Source: Myxococcales bacterium | GTDB lineage: Bacteria > Myxococcota_A > Bradymonadia > UBA7976 > UBA1532 | Direction: 5' to 3' | DNA: 64,000 bases | Assembly (NCBI GenBank): GCA_020633465.1 | Contig: JACKDN010000006.1 | Location: 248,001 to 312,000, forward strand | Part shown: in pieces, positions 17,753 to 25,883 of the stretch | How positions within the stretch are numbered: the first letter of the stretch is position 1 | Layout of the letters: every line of letters starts with the position of its first letter | Program-made: the position numbers and the translations under genes | The notes under the pieces: generated by a model | Seen by the model: the letters and a program-made list of their open reading frames with translations, nothing else | Databases searched by the model: none | What the model was told of the DNA's origin: nothing

Positions 17753-20728
17753 ATGCGCGCACGTCATCGATCCGCCTTCGGCCTGCTGGCCGCCCTGTCG
17801 CTGGCCGCCTGCACCCAGGACGGCGGCAACGTCGACACCACCTGCGTCGACTCGACCGGCTGCCGCAGCGACGCGCTGTGCGTGCAGGCGCGGTGCTACG
17901 CCACCGAGGGCGTGGACCACGACGGCGACGGCATCCCCAGCCACCTCGAAGACGTGCTGGGCACGGATCGGGATCGGGCCGACACCGACGACGACGGCCT
18001 CGACGACGGCCTCGAGCTGATCTACCGGCCGCGCGACCGCGTCCTCGAGGCGCCGGACAGCGACGGCGACGGGCAGCCCGACGCGGTGGAGAGCGCCACC
18101 AAGGACGCCGACGGGGACGGCGTGCCCGACCAGGAGGATCGCTGCAACGACGATCCCGGCTGCCCCGGGCGGCGCGACGAGCTGTGCAACGACGTCGACG
18201 ACGACGACGACGGCCAGGTGGACGAGGCGTTCCCCGACAAGGGCCTGCCCTGCCGCCTGGGCGAGGGCGCGTGCGCGGCCGACGGCACGGTCGTGTGCAG
18301 CCCCGACGGCAAGGAGCTCTTGTGCGACGCCACCCCCGGCGTGGCCGCGGACGAGACCTGCAACGGCGTCGACGACGACTGCGACGGCGCCGTCGACGAG
18401 GACTTCCCCACCCTGGGCGAGGCCTGCAGCGCCGGCGACGGCCCCTGCCGGGTGGACGGCGTGCTGGCCTGCGACGACGCGGGGGCGGTGGCCTGCGACG
18501 CGGTGGCCCGACCGGGCGAGGGCGAGACGTGCAACGACGTCGACGACGACTGCGACGGCACGGTCGACGAGGGCTTCCCCGGGCTGGGCGCCCCCTGCAG
18601 CGTCGGCACGGGGCTGTGCGCGCGGGACGGCGTCGGCGTGTGCGCCGGGGCCGGCGCCGGCGTGCTGTGCGACGCGCGGCCGGGCGAGCCGATCGACGAG
18701 CTGTGCAACGGCGCCGACGACGACTGCGACGGCGTCACCGACGAGGGGTTCGACCTGGGCGCGGGCTGCGCCGAGGGCGAGCTGCGCTGCCGCTCGGGCG
18801 GGGTGTGGATCTGCGGGGCCGACGGTGGCCGCGTGTGCGATCGGCCGGCGCCCGCGACCTTCGACGAGACGTGCAACGGCGCCGACGACGACTGCGACGG
18901 ATCCGTGGACGAGGCCCTGCTGCCCTTCTGCCGACCCGTGGTCGACCACACGGTGCTCGGCGGGCGGTACGTCGACCTCAACGTGGCCGGGCGGCCCGGC
19001 GAGCTGGTCCGCGGCCACTGGGGCGTCAACCGCGTCGACGCGAACGGCGTGATGCGCTGGACCCTGGACGAGGCGATCAACGACGAAATCTTCCTGGCCA
19101 GCACGGTGGCGGGCGATCACGTCGAGGTGAACGGCGACGGGCGCATCGACTGGTACGAGGAGGGCCCGTTCCCGGTCTGGCAGGGGGGCGTGTCGAGCGA
19201 CGGGCGCATGGCGCTGGCGACGAACACGACGAACGGCGCCATCCCCGACCTGCGCATGCTGGTTCAGCCGGCGGGCGCCTTCGACGCGGGCAGCCTCAGC
19301 GGCCCCTACCACGTCGCCCACCTGCGCCTGCCCCGGGGCGCGCCGGCCGAGGTGCGCTTCGGCCAGGCCTCCGCCGACGGCGCCGATACGCTCACCCTGA
19401 CCGACGCGCGGGCGTACACGGTCGACGGCGCCGGGCCCCTCGCCGGCCTGCCGCGCGCCGGCGCCTACACCGTCGACCGCACCGGCGATCTGCGCGTCGC
19501 GCTGGCCGAGGCCGAGCTGGCCGGCGCGATGCTCGATCCCGGCGGCGTGGCCTTCCTGTCGGGTGATCCCCGCCCGAACACGCCCGCCGGCTTCACCGTG
19601 CTGGTGCCCCACGCGCAGGCCGCCGACAAGGACACCCTGCGCGGCGCGTACTGGTTCGTCGCGCTGCGCGTCGACCCGGCCTCGGGCCGCCTCGGCGCGA
19701 TCCACGGCCGCTTCGAGGCCGCCGCCGGCGAGCTGTTCTTCGATCCCGAGGCCTTCCAGACCGTGGACGGCGTGGTCGGCACGGTGGACTGGCAGCCCGA
19801 GGTCTACTCGGTGGCGGCGGACGGCTTCGTCGCGTGGCGGCGGTCGGACGGCGATCCCGACGCCCGCCTGGGCACCGGCGCCGTCTCGCCCGACGGGCGC
19901 GTCGCGGTGCTCACCGGCTTCGACGATCCCAGCATCGGCCCGTCGATCCTGGTCGCGACCCGCGTGCAGGCAGGTCAGCCTTCGGGGGTCGGTCACGTCG
20001 AGCGGGCGTTCTTCCAGGATCGGCTCGCCGGCGGCGCGTCGGATTGCGTCATCGCCGACTGCGCGCCCACCGCGGTGGCCCTGGGCGGCGGCGGCTTCTG
20101 GCAGGCGAGCCAGCTGGACGAGGCCCCCCTGATCGACCTCAGCGGCAGCCACAACGAGGACGGCTCCCGCTGGGCGCAGTGCGGCGTGTCCCCGCAAGGG
20201 GTCGACCCACAGGAGTGGGACAGCCGCGCGCTGTGCGCCGAGGTGGCGGTCGAGACCACCACGCGCGTCGCCGAGGGCGTGTACGGTGGCGGCGCCGCGA
20301 CGATGACCGCCTGGTGCGAGCCCGGCGAGGTGGTGTTGGGCGGCGGCGCGATCTGGGGGCCTGGGCTCGATCTCACCGCGCTGGGGCCGGCCGTTCGCGG
20401 CGAGGGGTGGACATTCGAGGTCGGCGGCCTGCTGCCCGGGGGCAGCGTCGGCGGCTCGTGGCGCGTCGAGGCCCTCTGCGCACGCGGCGTGCCGGCGCCG
20501 CGGCGGGTGGTGCTCGACGCCACCCTGGCCGGCAACGCCAGCAGCTGCGCCGCCGTCGAGTGCCCGGCGGACACCGTCGTCATCTCGGGCGGCGCCCGCT
20601 ACCCGGCCGCGGTGCGCCCCGACCACCACCAGCCCGGCGACAACGGCTGGTTCGTCTGCGGCTACGTCGACCAGGCCGAGGACGCGGTGGTCGAGATGAC
20701 CGCGCTGTGCGTGCCCGCGCCCCTCTGA
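17753..20728 (+). CDS. MopE-repeat lipoprotein
   Basis: This 991-residue exported lipoprotein has the signal MRARHRSAFGLLAALSLAAC, with lipidated Cys at 20, which is why I start at 17753 and not at an ATG 60 bases upstream. Residues 45-145 carry calcium-binding thrombospondin type-3-like Asp repeats (DHDGDGIPS, DTDDDGLDD, DSDGDGQPD). Five copies of the MopE-type motif TCNGxDDDCDGxVDE follow at about 145-385; this motif is linked to metal binding in MopE proteins. The last 600 residues are beta-rich and unrecognised, ending with spaced Cys pairs. It converges on the rhomboid gene with only 4 bp between stops. Confidence 0.85.
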   Translation: MRARHRSAFGLLAALSLAACTQDGGNVDTTCVDSTGCRSDALCVQARCYATEGVDHDGDGIPSHLEDVLGTDRDRADTDDDGLDDGLELIYRPRDRVLEAPDSDGDGQPDAVESATKDADGDGVPDQEDRCNDDPGCPGRRDELCNDVDDDDDGQVDEAFPDKGLPCRLGEGACAADGTVVCSPDGKELLCDATPGVAADETCNGVDDDCDGAVDEDFPTLGEACSAGDGPCRVDGVLACDDAGAVACDAVARPGEGETCNDVDDDCDGTVDEGFPGLGAPCSVGTGLCARDGVGVCAGAGAGVLCDARPGEPIDELCNGADDDCDGVTDEGFDLGAGCAEGELRCRSGGVWICGADGGRVCDRPAPATFDETCNGADDDCDGSVDEALLPFCRPVVDHTVLGGRYVDLNVAGRPGELVRGHWGVNRVDANGVMRWTLDEAINDEIFLASTVAGDHVEVNGDGRIDWYEEGPFPVWQGGVSSDGRMALATNTTNGAIPDLRMLVQPAGAFDAGSLSGPYHVAHLRLPRGAPAEVRFGQASADGADTLTLTDARAYTVDGAGPLAGLPRAGAYTVDRTGDLRVALAEAELAGAMLDPGGVAFLSGDPRPNTPAGFTVLVPHAQAADKDTLRGAYWFVALRVDPASGRLGAIHGRFEAAAGELFFDPEAFQTVDGVVGTVDWQPEVYSVAADGFVAWRRSDGDPDARLGTGAVSPDGRVAVLTGFDDPSIGPSILVATRVQAGQPSGVGHVERAFFQDRLAGGASDCVIADCAPTAVALGGGGFWQASQLDEAPLIDLSGSHNEDGSRWAQCGVSPQGVDPQEWDSRALCAEVAVETTTRVAEGVYGGGAATMTAWCEPGEVVLGGGAIWGPGLDLTALGPAVRGEGWTFEVGGLLPGGSVGGSWRVEALCARGVPAPRRVVLDATLAGNASSCAAVECPADTVVISGGARYPAAVRPDHHQPGDNGWFVCGYVDQAEDAVVEMTALCVPAPL

Positions 20729-20732
20729 CGGG

Positions 20733-21977
20733 TCAGGGCGCGTCCATCGGCCGCGCGCCGCGCGGGCGCACCAGCTCGTCGGGCAGCGCCAGGACGAGCG
20801 CGCGCCGCTGCGGCTCGTCGAGCGTGCCCAGGTAGGCGGTGACGCGCGCGATGTAGTCGGCCCGATCGCCCTCGCCGCGCGCCACGCGCTTGCCCTCGGC
20901 CACCAGGGCCGCCGCGTCGGGCCCCAGGGCCGCCTCGACGCCGCGCAGGTCGACCAGCAGCTCGTACCAGACCGCCTCGAGCTCGGGCGCGGTGGCCGCC
21001 GGGCGCGCGCCGCGGGCGTGCCAGGCGACGTGCGCGGCGACCGGAGCCACCAGCGCCAGCACGGCCAGCACCGCCAGCGCGGGCGTCGCGCGGCGGCGCG
21101 CCGGCACGCGATCCTCGGGGCGCACGACGTAGCCGAAGAGGACGCCGCCCAGGTAGCCGCCGAAGTGGGCGTCGTGGGCGACGCTGCCGAGCATCAGCCC
21201 GAAGATCGTGACGTACACCATCCAGCGGATGCAGAAGTCGCGCAGCGCCTTGCCCTCGGCCGTGCCGGCCAGGTGGCCGGTGATGGTGGCCATGCCCAGG
21301 AGGCCGCAGATGGCGCCCGAGGCCCCGATCACCGGGACGTACAGCGGGCCCGAGCGGTGCTCGAACCCCAGCAGGTAGGGGGCCCACACCGCCAGCGCGC
21401 CGGTGACGACGTAGCCCAGGACGTAGCGCGCCGTGCCGAAGCGGCGCTCGACCGAGGGGCCGATCTGGTACAGCGCCAGGCCGTTGAAGAGGATGTGCAT
21501 GATGCCGCCGTGCAGCAGCGTGTAGGTGAAGGCGCGCCAGGGCTGGTCGAAGACCAGGGGCCCGAAGGCGGCGCCCAGCTCGAGCGACGCCAGGTAGTGC
21601 GCGGGCCCGGTGTCGCCCAGCGTCTGGCGATAGCGCAGCTGCGCCATGGCGCCCAGGGCGATCAGCAGGAAGATGGCCACGGTGCCGGTGGTGGGCGACA
21701 GCTTCTCGAGGCCCAGGGCCCGCAGGGCGCGGCGGACGCTCATCGGCATGTACTGGCGCCGCCCGCAGTTGCCGCAGGTGCGATCGCCCTCGACCAGCAG
21801 CTGACCGCAGACGCAGGTGAAGCGCGCGTCGGCCACGCGCTCCTGGTGCGCCTCGGCGGCCGCGCGGGCCTTGTCGGGCGCCTCGAGCGCGCGGCGGGCG
21901 CGCCACTCGGCCTGCACCTTCGAGTGCCCCATCAGCCGATACCAGCCGACGAGGATGCGGTACCAGGTCTCGCGCAC
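20733..21977 (-). CDS. rhomboid intramembrane serine protease with zinc ribbon
   Basis: This 414-residue membrane protease is read from a GTG at 21977, preferred over an ATG at 22034 because GGAGGG lies just before it. A cytoplasmic zinc ribbon (CVCGQL...CGNCG, about 54-75) precedes the rhomboid core. The core has FTYTLLHGGIMHILFNGLALY with the conserved HxxxN, PVIGASGAICGLLG with the nucleophilic Ser, and AHDAHFGGYLGG with the catalytic His. Six or so membrane helices are visible, followed by one more and a cytosolic C-terminal tail. Rhomboids cut single-span membrane proteins; the natural substrate here is unknown. The zinc ribbon suggests a docking or regulatory partner. Confidence 0.92.
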   Translation of the reverse strand: MRETWYRILVGWYRLMGHSKVQAEWRARRALEAPDKARAAAEAHQERVADARFTCVCGQLLVEGDRTCGNCGRRQYMPMSVRRALRALGLEKLSPTTGTVAIFLLIALGAMAQLRYRQTLGDTGPAHYLASLELGAAFGPLVFDQPWRAFTYTLLHGGIMHILFNGLALYQIGPSVERRFGTARYVLGYVVTGALAVWAPYLLGFEHRSGPLYVPVIGASGAICGLLGMATITGHLAGTAEGKALRDFCIRWMVYVTIFGLMLGSVAHDAHFGGYLGGVLFGYVVRPEDRVPARRRATPALAVLAVLALVAPVAAHVAWHARGARPAATAPELEAVWYELLVDLRGVEAALGPDAAALVAEGKRVARGEGDRADYIARVTAYLGTLDEPQRRALVLALPDELVRPRGARPMDAP

Positions 21978-22180
21978 GCGCCCTCCAGTCGAACTCGTCA
22001 GACGCCGCGTGGACGCGGCCGGTCGCGCATTCAACCGCCGGGCGTCCGGGCTTGCAACGTGGCCACCCAGCTGGCCACCCGAGCCGCCACCTGGGCGCGG
22101 CGACCGCGCAGCGTCGGCCCGGCGGCGGTGGCACGCACCTTGCGGAAGGCGCCGCCGAACCCGACCCCGAGGTCCCGACG

Positions 22181-23689
22181 ATGCGCCGCACGCCCCTCCT
22201 GCTCGCCCTCGCCCTGACCGCCTTCGCCTGCGACGACGGCGCCGGCGATCCCCTCGACCCCGGCGCCGGCGCCCGGCCGGCGCCCAACTACGAGGACAGC
22301 AAGGCCGACAACTACGTCAGCACCAACGCGCGCGAGTTCGACCTCAGCGGCGTCACGCACGTCGACCTGCCCGAGGGCTTCGCCGAGCTGGATCCCGACG
22401 CCAAGGCGCTGCAGCTCGACACCCTGGTGCAGCGCCGCCTGAACACCGTCGCCTACGCCGTGAAGCGCCACGTCGAGGGCGTCGTGCGCGAGGCCAACGG
22501 CGGCGTCACCGGCGACGATGCCCGCTTCTTCACCTTCTTCAAGCGGGATCACGTGGCCCACGAGGCCGCCGAGATCATCGACGCCGGCAAGCGCGCGCGG
22601 GTGCCCTTCAGCCTCGAGCTGGTCGGCAGCGTCTACCTGATGAGCAAGGTGGCGCCCGACAGCGGCGGCGCCCGCACCTTCACGGTCGACGCGGACGGCG
22701 AGGCCCTGACCATCGAGATCGCCGGCAGCGCCAGCCGCGACGCCTTCCCCAAGTACGCCGATCTGTTCGCGGACGGTGTCTTCGACATCGCCATCCACTT
22801 CGGCGGCGACTACAACGAGGGCCGGTTCGACATCGAGACCGCCAAGTGGCTGGTGGCCTACCTGCTCGAGGGTGGCTGGAAGAACGAGGGCGTCACCGAC
22901 TTCGCCTCGCTGACGATCGACTCGCCGCCCTTCACCCGCACCTTCACCGTCGAAGGCAAGCCGGTCGAGGCCCGGGTGTACGTGTATCACTCGGACATGG
23001 TGGACGCGGCCAACGAGGCGCGGCTGGCCGAGGCCATGAAGGCCAGCCTCGCCGAGCGCGACGTGGTGGTCTACAGCGGCCACGCCGGCCCCGGCGCCGG
23101 CTTCGTGCTCGACTACCAGCCGCGCTTCGAGCTGCCCGCGCGCGACTTCGCCACGCTGCCTTTGGCCGAGAAGTACCAGATCTACGTCTTCGACGGCTGC
23201 CAGACCTACCGCACCTACGTCGACGACCTGATGAAGAACCCGGCGAAGACCTTCGACAACGTCGACATCGTCACGACGGTCAACACGACGCCCTTCTCGG
23301 TGGGCTATCAGACGCTGCATCAGATCCTGTACTGGCTGACGCTGACCGACGACGCCGGGCGCCACTTCCCGATCAGCTGGAACGACTTCCTGCGCGGGCT
23401 GAACACCGACGACTTCCGCAGCGTGCACTACGGCGTGCACGGCATCGACGGCGATCCCCAGCTGAACCCCCACCGCAGCGACGTGCTGTGCCAGCCCTGC
23501 GCCACCGACGCCGACTGCGGCGCGGGCGGCAACTTCTGCCTCGGCTACGGCGGCGGCGCGGCCTGCGGCGTCGCGTGCACCACCGACACGGCCTGCGGCG
23601 CGGGCTTCCGCTGCGGCCGCATCACCGACGATCCCGACCTGTTCTACCTGCCCAAGCAGTGCATCCCGCGCGATTACGTCTGCCGCTGA
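22181..23689 (+). CDS. caspase-like (clan CD) lipoprotein, uncharacterised
   Basis: This 502-residue lipoprotein follows GAGGT and starts MRRTPLLLALALTAFAC (Cys 17). I do not know it as a named family. The central part has two motifs spaced as in clan CD cysteine peptidases: a strand ending in His-Ala/Gly (DVVVYSGHAGPG, about 301-312) and a strand ending in Asp-x-Cys (YQIYVFDGCQTY, about 335-346). In caspases, gingipains and CHAT proteins this His and Cys form the dyad. The C-terminal 70 residues are Cys modules (CQPCATDADCG, CTTDTACG). An exported peptidase is therefore plausible but unproven. It is divergent from the rhomboid gene, with about 200 bp between them. Confidence 0.72.
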   Translation: MRRTPLLLALALTAFACDDGAGDPLDPGAGARPAPNYEDSKADNYVSTNAREFDLSGVTHVDLPEGFAELDPDAKALQLDTLVQRRLNTVAYAVKRHVEGVVREANGGVTGDDARFFTFFKRDHVAHEAAEIIDAGKRARVPFSLELVGSVYLMSKVAPDSGGARTFTVDADGEALTIEIAGSASRDAFPKYADLFADGVFDIAIHFGGDYNEGRFDIETAKWLVAYLLEGGWKNEGVTDFASLTIDSPPFTRTFTVEGKPVEARVYVYHSDMVDAANEARLAEAMKASLAERDVVVYSGHAGPGAGFVLDYQPRFELPARDFATLPLAEKYQIYVFDGCQTYRTYVDDLMKNPAKTFDNVDIVTTVNTTPFSVGYQTLHQILYWLTLTDDAGRHFPISWNDFLRGLNTDDFRSVHYGVHGIDGDPQLNPHRSDVLCQPCATDADCGAGGNFCLGYGGGAACGVACTTDTACGAGFRCGRITDDPDLFYLPKQCIPRDYVCR

Positions 23690-23799
23690 CCCGCTCACGG
23701 GCCGCGCGACCTGCGCGCCCCGCGCGCGCCCCCGTCCGGCGCCCGTGGCCCCAGCGTCCCACCCCCCGGTCGCGCGTGCCCGCGGGCGATCGCGCGCGC

Positions 23800-23828
23800 T
23801 TGACGCTCGCGCCCCCGATGCCTATCAC
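23800..23828 (+). promoter_or_regulatory. promoter giving a leaderless moaC-GNAT message
   Basis: TTGACG (23800-23805), a 17-bp spacer and TATCAC (23823-23828) are followed by the ATG at 23835, exactly where transcription should begin. There is no ribosome binding site. Confidence 0.6.
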
Positions 23829-23834
23829 CCCTGC

Positions 23835-25265
23835 ATGAACGACCTCACCCACATCGACGATCGGGGCAAGGCCCGCATGGTGGACGTCGGCGACAAGCCG
23901 ACGACCGCCCGCACGGCCATCGCCGAAGGCTTCGTGACCGCTTCGCCGCAAGCCTTCGCGGCCTTGCGCGACGGCGCCGGCAAGGGCGACGTGCTGGCCG
24001 CGGCGCGCATCGCCGGCATCATGGCCGCCAAGCGAGTGCCCGATCTCATCCCGCTGTGCCACACGGTGGCGCTGTCGAAGGCCGAGGTCGTCGTCGAGCC
24101 CGAGCCCGAGCGCGGGCGCTTCCTGCTGCGCGCCACCGTGCGCGCCACCGACCGCACCGGGGTCGAGATGGAGGCGCTGACCGCGGTGACGGTGGCCGCG
24201 CTGACGATCTACGACATGCTGAAGGCGGTCGACCGGGGCATGAGCATCGAGAACGTGCACCTCGTCGAGAAGCACGGGGGCGCGTCGGGCAGCTATCTGC
24301 GGCCGATGCAGGTGGTGCCCAAGTCGCCGCCGCCGGCGCCGGCCGTGCCCGAGCCGCCCGAGCCCCCCGCCGCGCCACCCGCGCCGTTGATGGACGCGGC
24401 CGCGCGCAGCGTCGAGCTGCTGTTCAACCCCGCCGCCCGCGGGGGCCGTCGCCGCCCCTCGACGGCCGCCCGCCACCTGGCCGCGCGCGTCGAGCCGCTG
24501 ACCGCCTCGGACGCCGATCTGGTGGCGCGCCTCAGCCGCGATCCGGTCGGCTGCGCGTACATGCTGGGCGACCTGGACATGCCCTACGCCGAGCAGGCCC
24601 GCTGGTTCGGGCTGCGCGGCGACGAAGGCACGCTCGACGGCGTGCTGCTGGTGTACGAGGGCCTCAGCGTGCCCGCGGTGCTCACCAGCGGGGGCGCCGA
24701 CGAGGTCGAGGCCCTGTTGCTGGCCACCCACGGCGATCTGCCGCGGCAGTTCTACGCGCACATCCGCACCCACCACCGCGAGGCGATGGAGCCCTTCTAC
24801 GACGTCTCCGGGGCGAAGGAGATGATCCGGATGGGGCTCGACCGCGAACGCTATCGCCCCTGCAGCGATCCCGCCGGGGTCTTCCCGCTGAGCCACCCGG
24901 ACACCGGCGCCATCATGCAGCTGTACATGCACTACCCCGACAACTTCTTCGAGCCGGCGCAGCTCGACACGGGCATGTACTTCGGGGTGCGCGAGGGCGA
25001 CGAGCTGGCCAGCGTGGCCGGCATCCACGTCTTCAGCGAGCAGCACGACGTCGCCGCGATCGGCAACATCGTCACCCACAGCGATCACCGCGGGAAGGGC
25101 CTGGCCAGCCGGTGCGTGCGGCGCCTGCTCGACGCCCTGTTCGAGCGGGTCGCCCACGTCGCCCTCAACGTCGAGGTGGGCAACGAGGCGGCCATCGCGT
25201 GCTACCGCAAGTTCGGCTTCCGCGAGCACTACCGCTTCTTCGAGGGCACCGCGACGGCCCTGTGA
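23835..25265 (+). CDS. moaC: MoaC-GNAT fusion protein
   Basis: This 476-residue protein joins two enzymes. Residues 1-160 are MoaC, cyclic pyranopterin monophosphate synthase of molybdenum cofactor synthesis. The active-site stretch KGDVLAAARIAGIMAAKRVPDLIPLCH holds the catalytic Lys, and LTIYDMLKAVDRGM holds the catalytic Asp. A Pro/Ala linker (about 160-190) leads to a 280-residue acetyltransferase unit. That unit ends in a typical GNAT fold: IGNIVTHSDHRGKGLASRCVRRL binds acetyl-CoA, and NEAAIACYRKFGF is the final motif. Bacterial MoaC is normally about 160 residues and stands alone. Neither half shows damage. What the acetyltransferase acts on is unknown. No other molybdopterin gene is nearby. 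Confidence 0.88.
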   Translation: MNDLTHIDDRGKARMVDVGDKPTTARTAIAEGFVTASPQAFAALRDGAGKGDVLAAARIAGIMAAKRVPDLIPLCHTVALSKAEVVVEPEPERGRFLLRATVRATDRTGVEMEALTAVTVAALTIYDMLKAVDRGMSIENVHLVEKHGGASGSYLRPMQVVPKSPPPAPAVPEPPEPPAAPPAPLMDAAARSVELLFNPAARGGRRRPSTAARHLAARVEPLTASDADLVARLSRDPVGCAYMLGDLDMPYAEQARWFGLRGDEGTLDGVLLVYEGLSVPAVLTSGGADEVEALLLATHGDLPRQFYAHIRTHHREAMEPFYDVSGAKEMIRMGLDRERYRPCSDPAGVFPLSHPDTGAIMQLYMHYPDNFFEPAQLDTGMYFGVREGDELASVAGIHVFSEQHDVAAIGNIVTHSDHRGKGLASRCVRRLLDALFERVAHVALNVEVGNEAAIACYRKFGFREHYRFFEGTATAL

Positions 25266-25286
25266 GCGGTCACGGCGGTCACGGCG

Positions 25287-25883
25287 TCAAGCCTCGTTCG
25301 GGCTCCAGAGCACCTCGTCGCCCGCCGCGGCCACGCGGCTCCACACGAAGAAGGCGTCGCTCAGGCGGTTGAGGTAGGCGACCGCGTGGGCGTCGACCTC
25401 GGTGTCGCGGGCCAGGCGCACGCACAGGCGCTCCGCGCGCCGGCACACCGTGCGACACAGGTGCAGCTCGACGTTGGCGCGGGTTCCGCCGGGCAGCACG
25501 AAGCTGCGCAGCGGGGCCAGGTCGGCGTTGGCGGCGTCCATCGCCTGCTCCAGCCAGGCGATGTCGCGCGCGTCCACCCGCGGCTGCTGCGGGTGCACGT
25601 CGGCGGGCAGCGTGGCGAGGATCGAGCCCAGGTTGAACAGCGCGTTCTGCACCCGCTTCAGATCGGCCGCCAGCGCGTCCAGCCCCTGCTCGAGGCAGGC
25701 CAGCCGCGCCGCGCCCACGTGCGCGTTCAGCTCGTCCACCGTGCCGTAGGTCTCGATGCGCAGGTCGTCCTTGGCGACGGCCTGCCCGCCCACCAGCCGC
25801 GTCTGGCCCGCGTCGCCCTTGCGCGTGTAGACGCGGTTGATCGCCAGGCTGGGATCGCCGAAGCGCGGCGTCTCCTCAGCCAT
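25287..25883 (-). CDS. cob(I)alamin adenosyltransferase, PduO type
   Basis: This 198-residue enzyme transfers the adenosyl group of ATP to cob(I)alamin, making coenzyme B12. The PduO/MMAB signature is complete: INRVYTRKGDAGQTRLVGG near the start binds ATP, DDLRIETYGTVDELNAHVG follows, and the C-terminal CRRAERLCVRL and YLNRLSDAFFVWSRVAA close the active site. It begins 8 bp before the end of the matrixin gene, so it is the third gene of that operon despite the unrelated function. It converges on moaC-GNAT with about 20 bp between stops. No B12-dependent mutase is seen in the window. Confidence 0.92.
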   Translation of the reverse strand: MAEETPRFGDPSLAINRVYTRKGDAGQTRLVGGQAVAKDDLRIETYGTVDELNAHVGAARLACLEQGLDALAADLKRVQNALFNLGSILATLPADVHPQQPRVDARDIAWLEQAMDAANADLAPLRSFVLPGGTRANVELHLCRTVCRRAERLCVRLARDTEVDAHAVAYLNRLSDAFFVWSRVAAAGDEVLWSPNEA

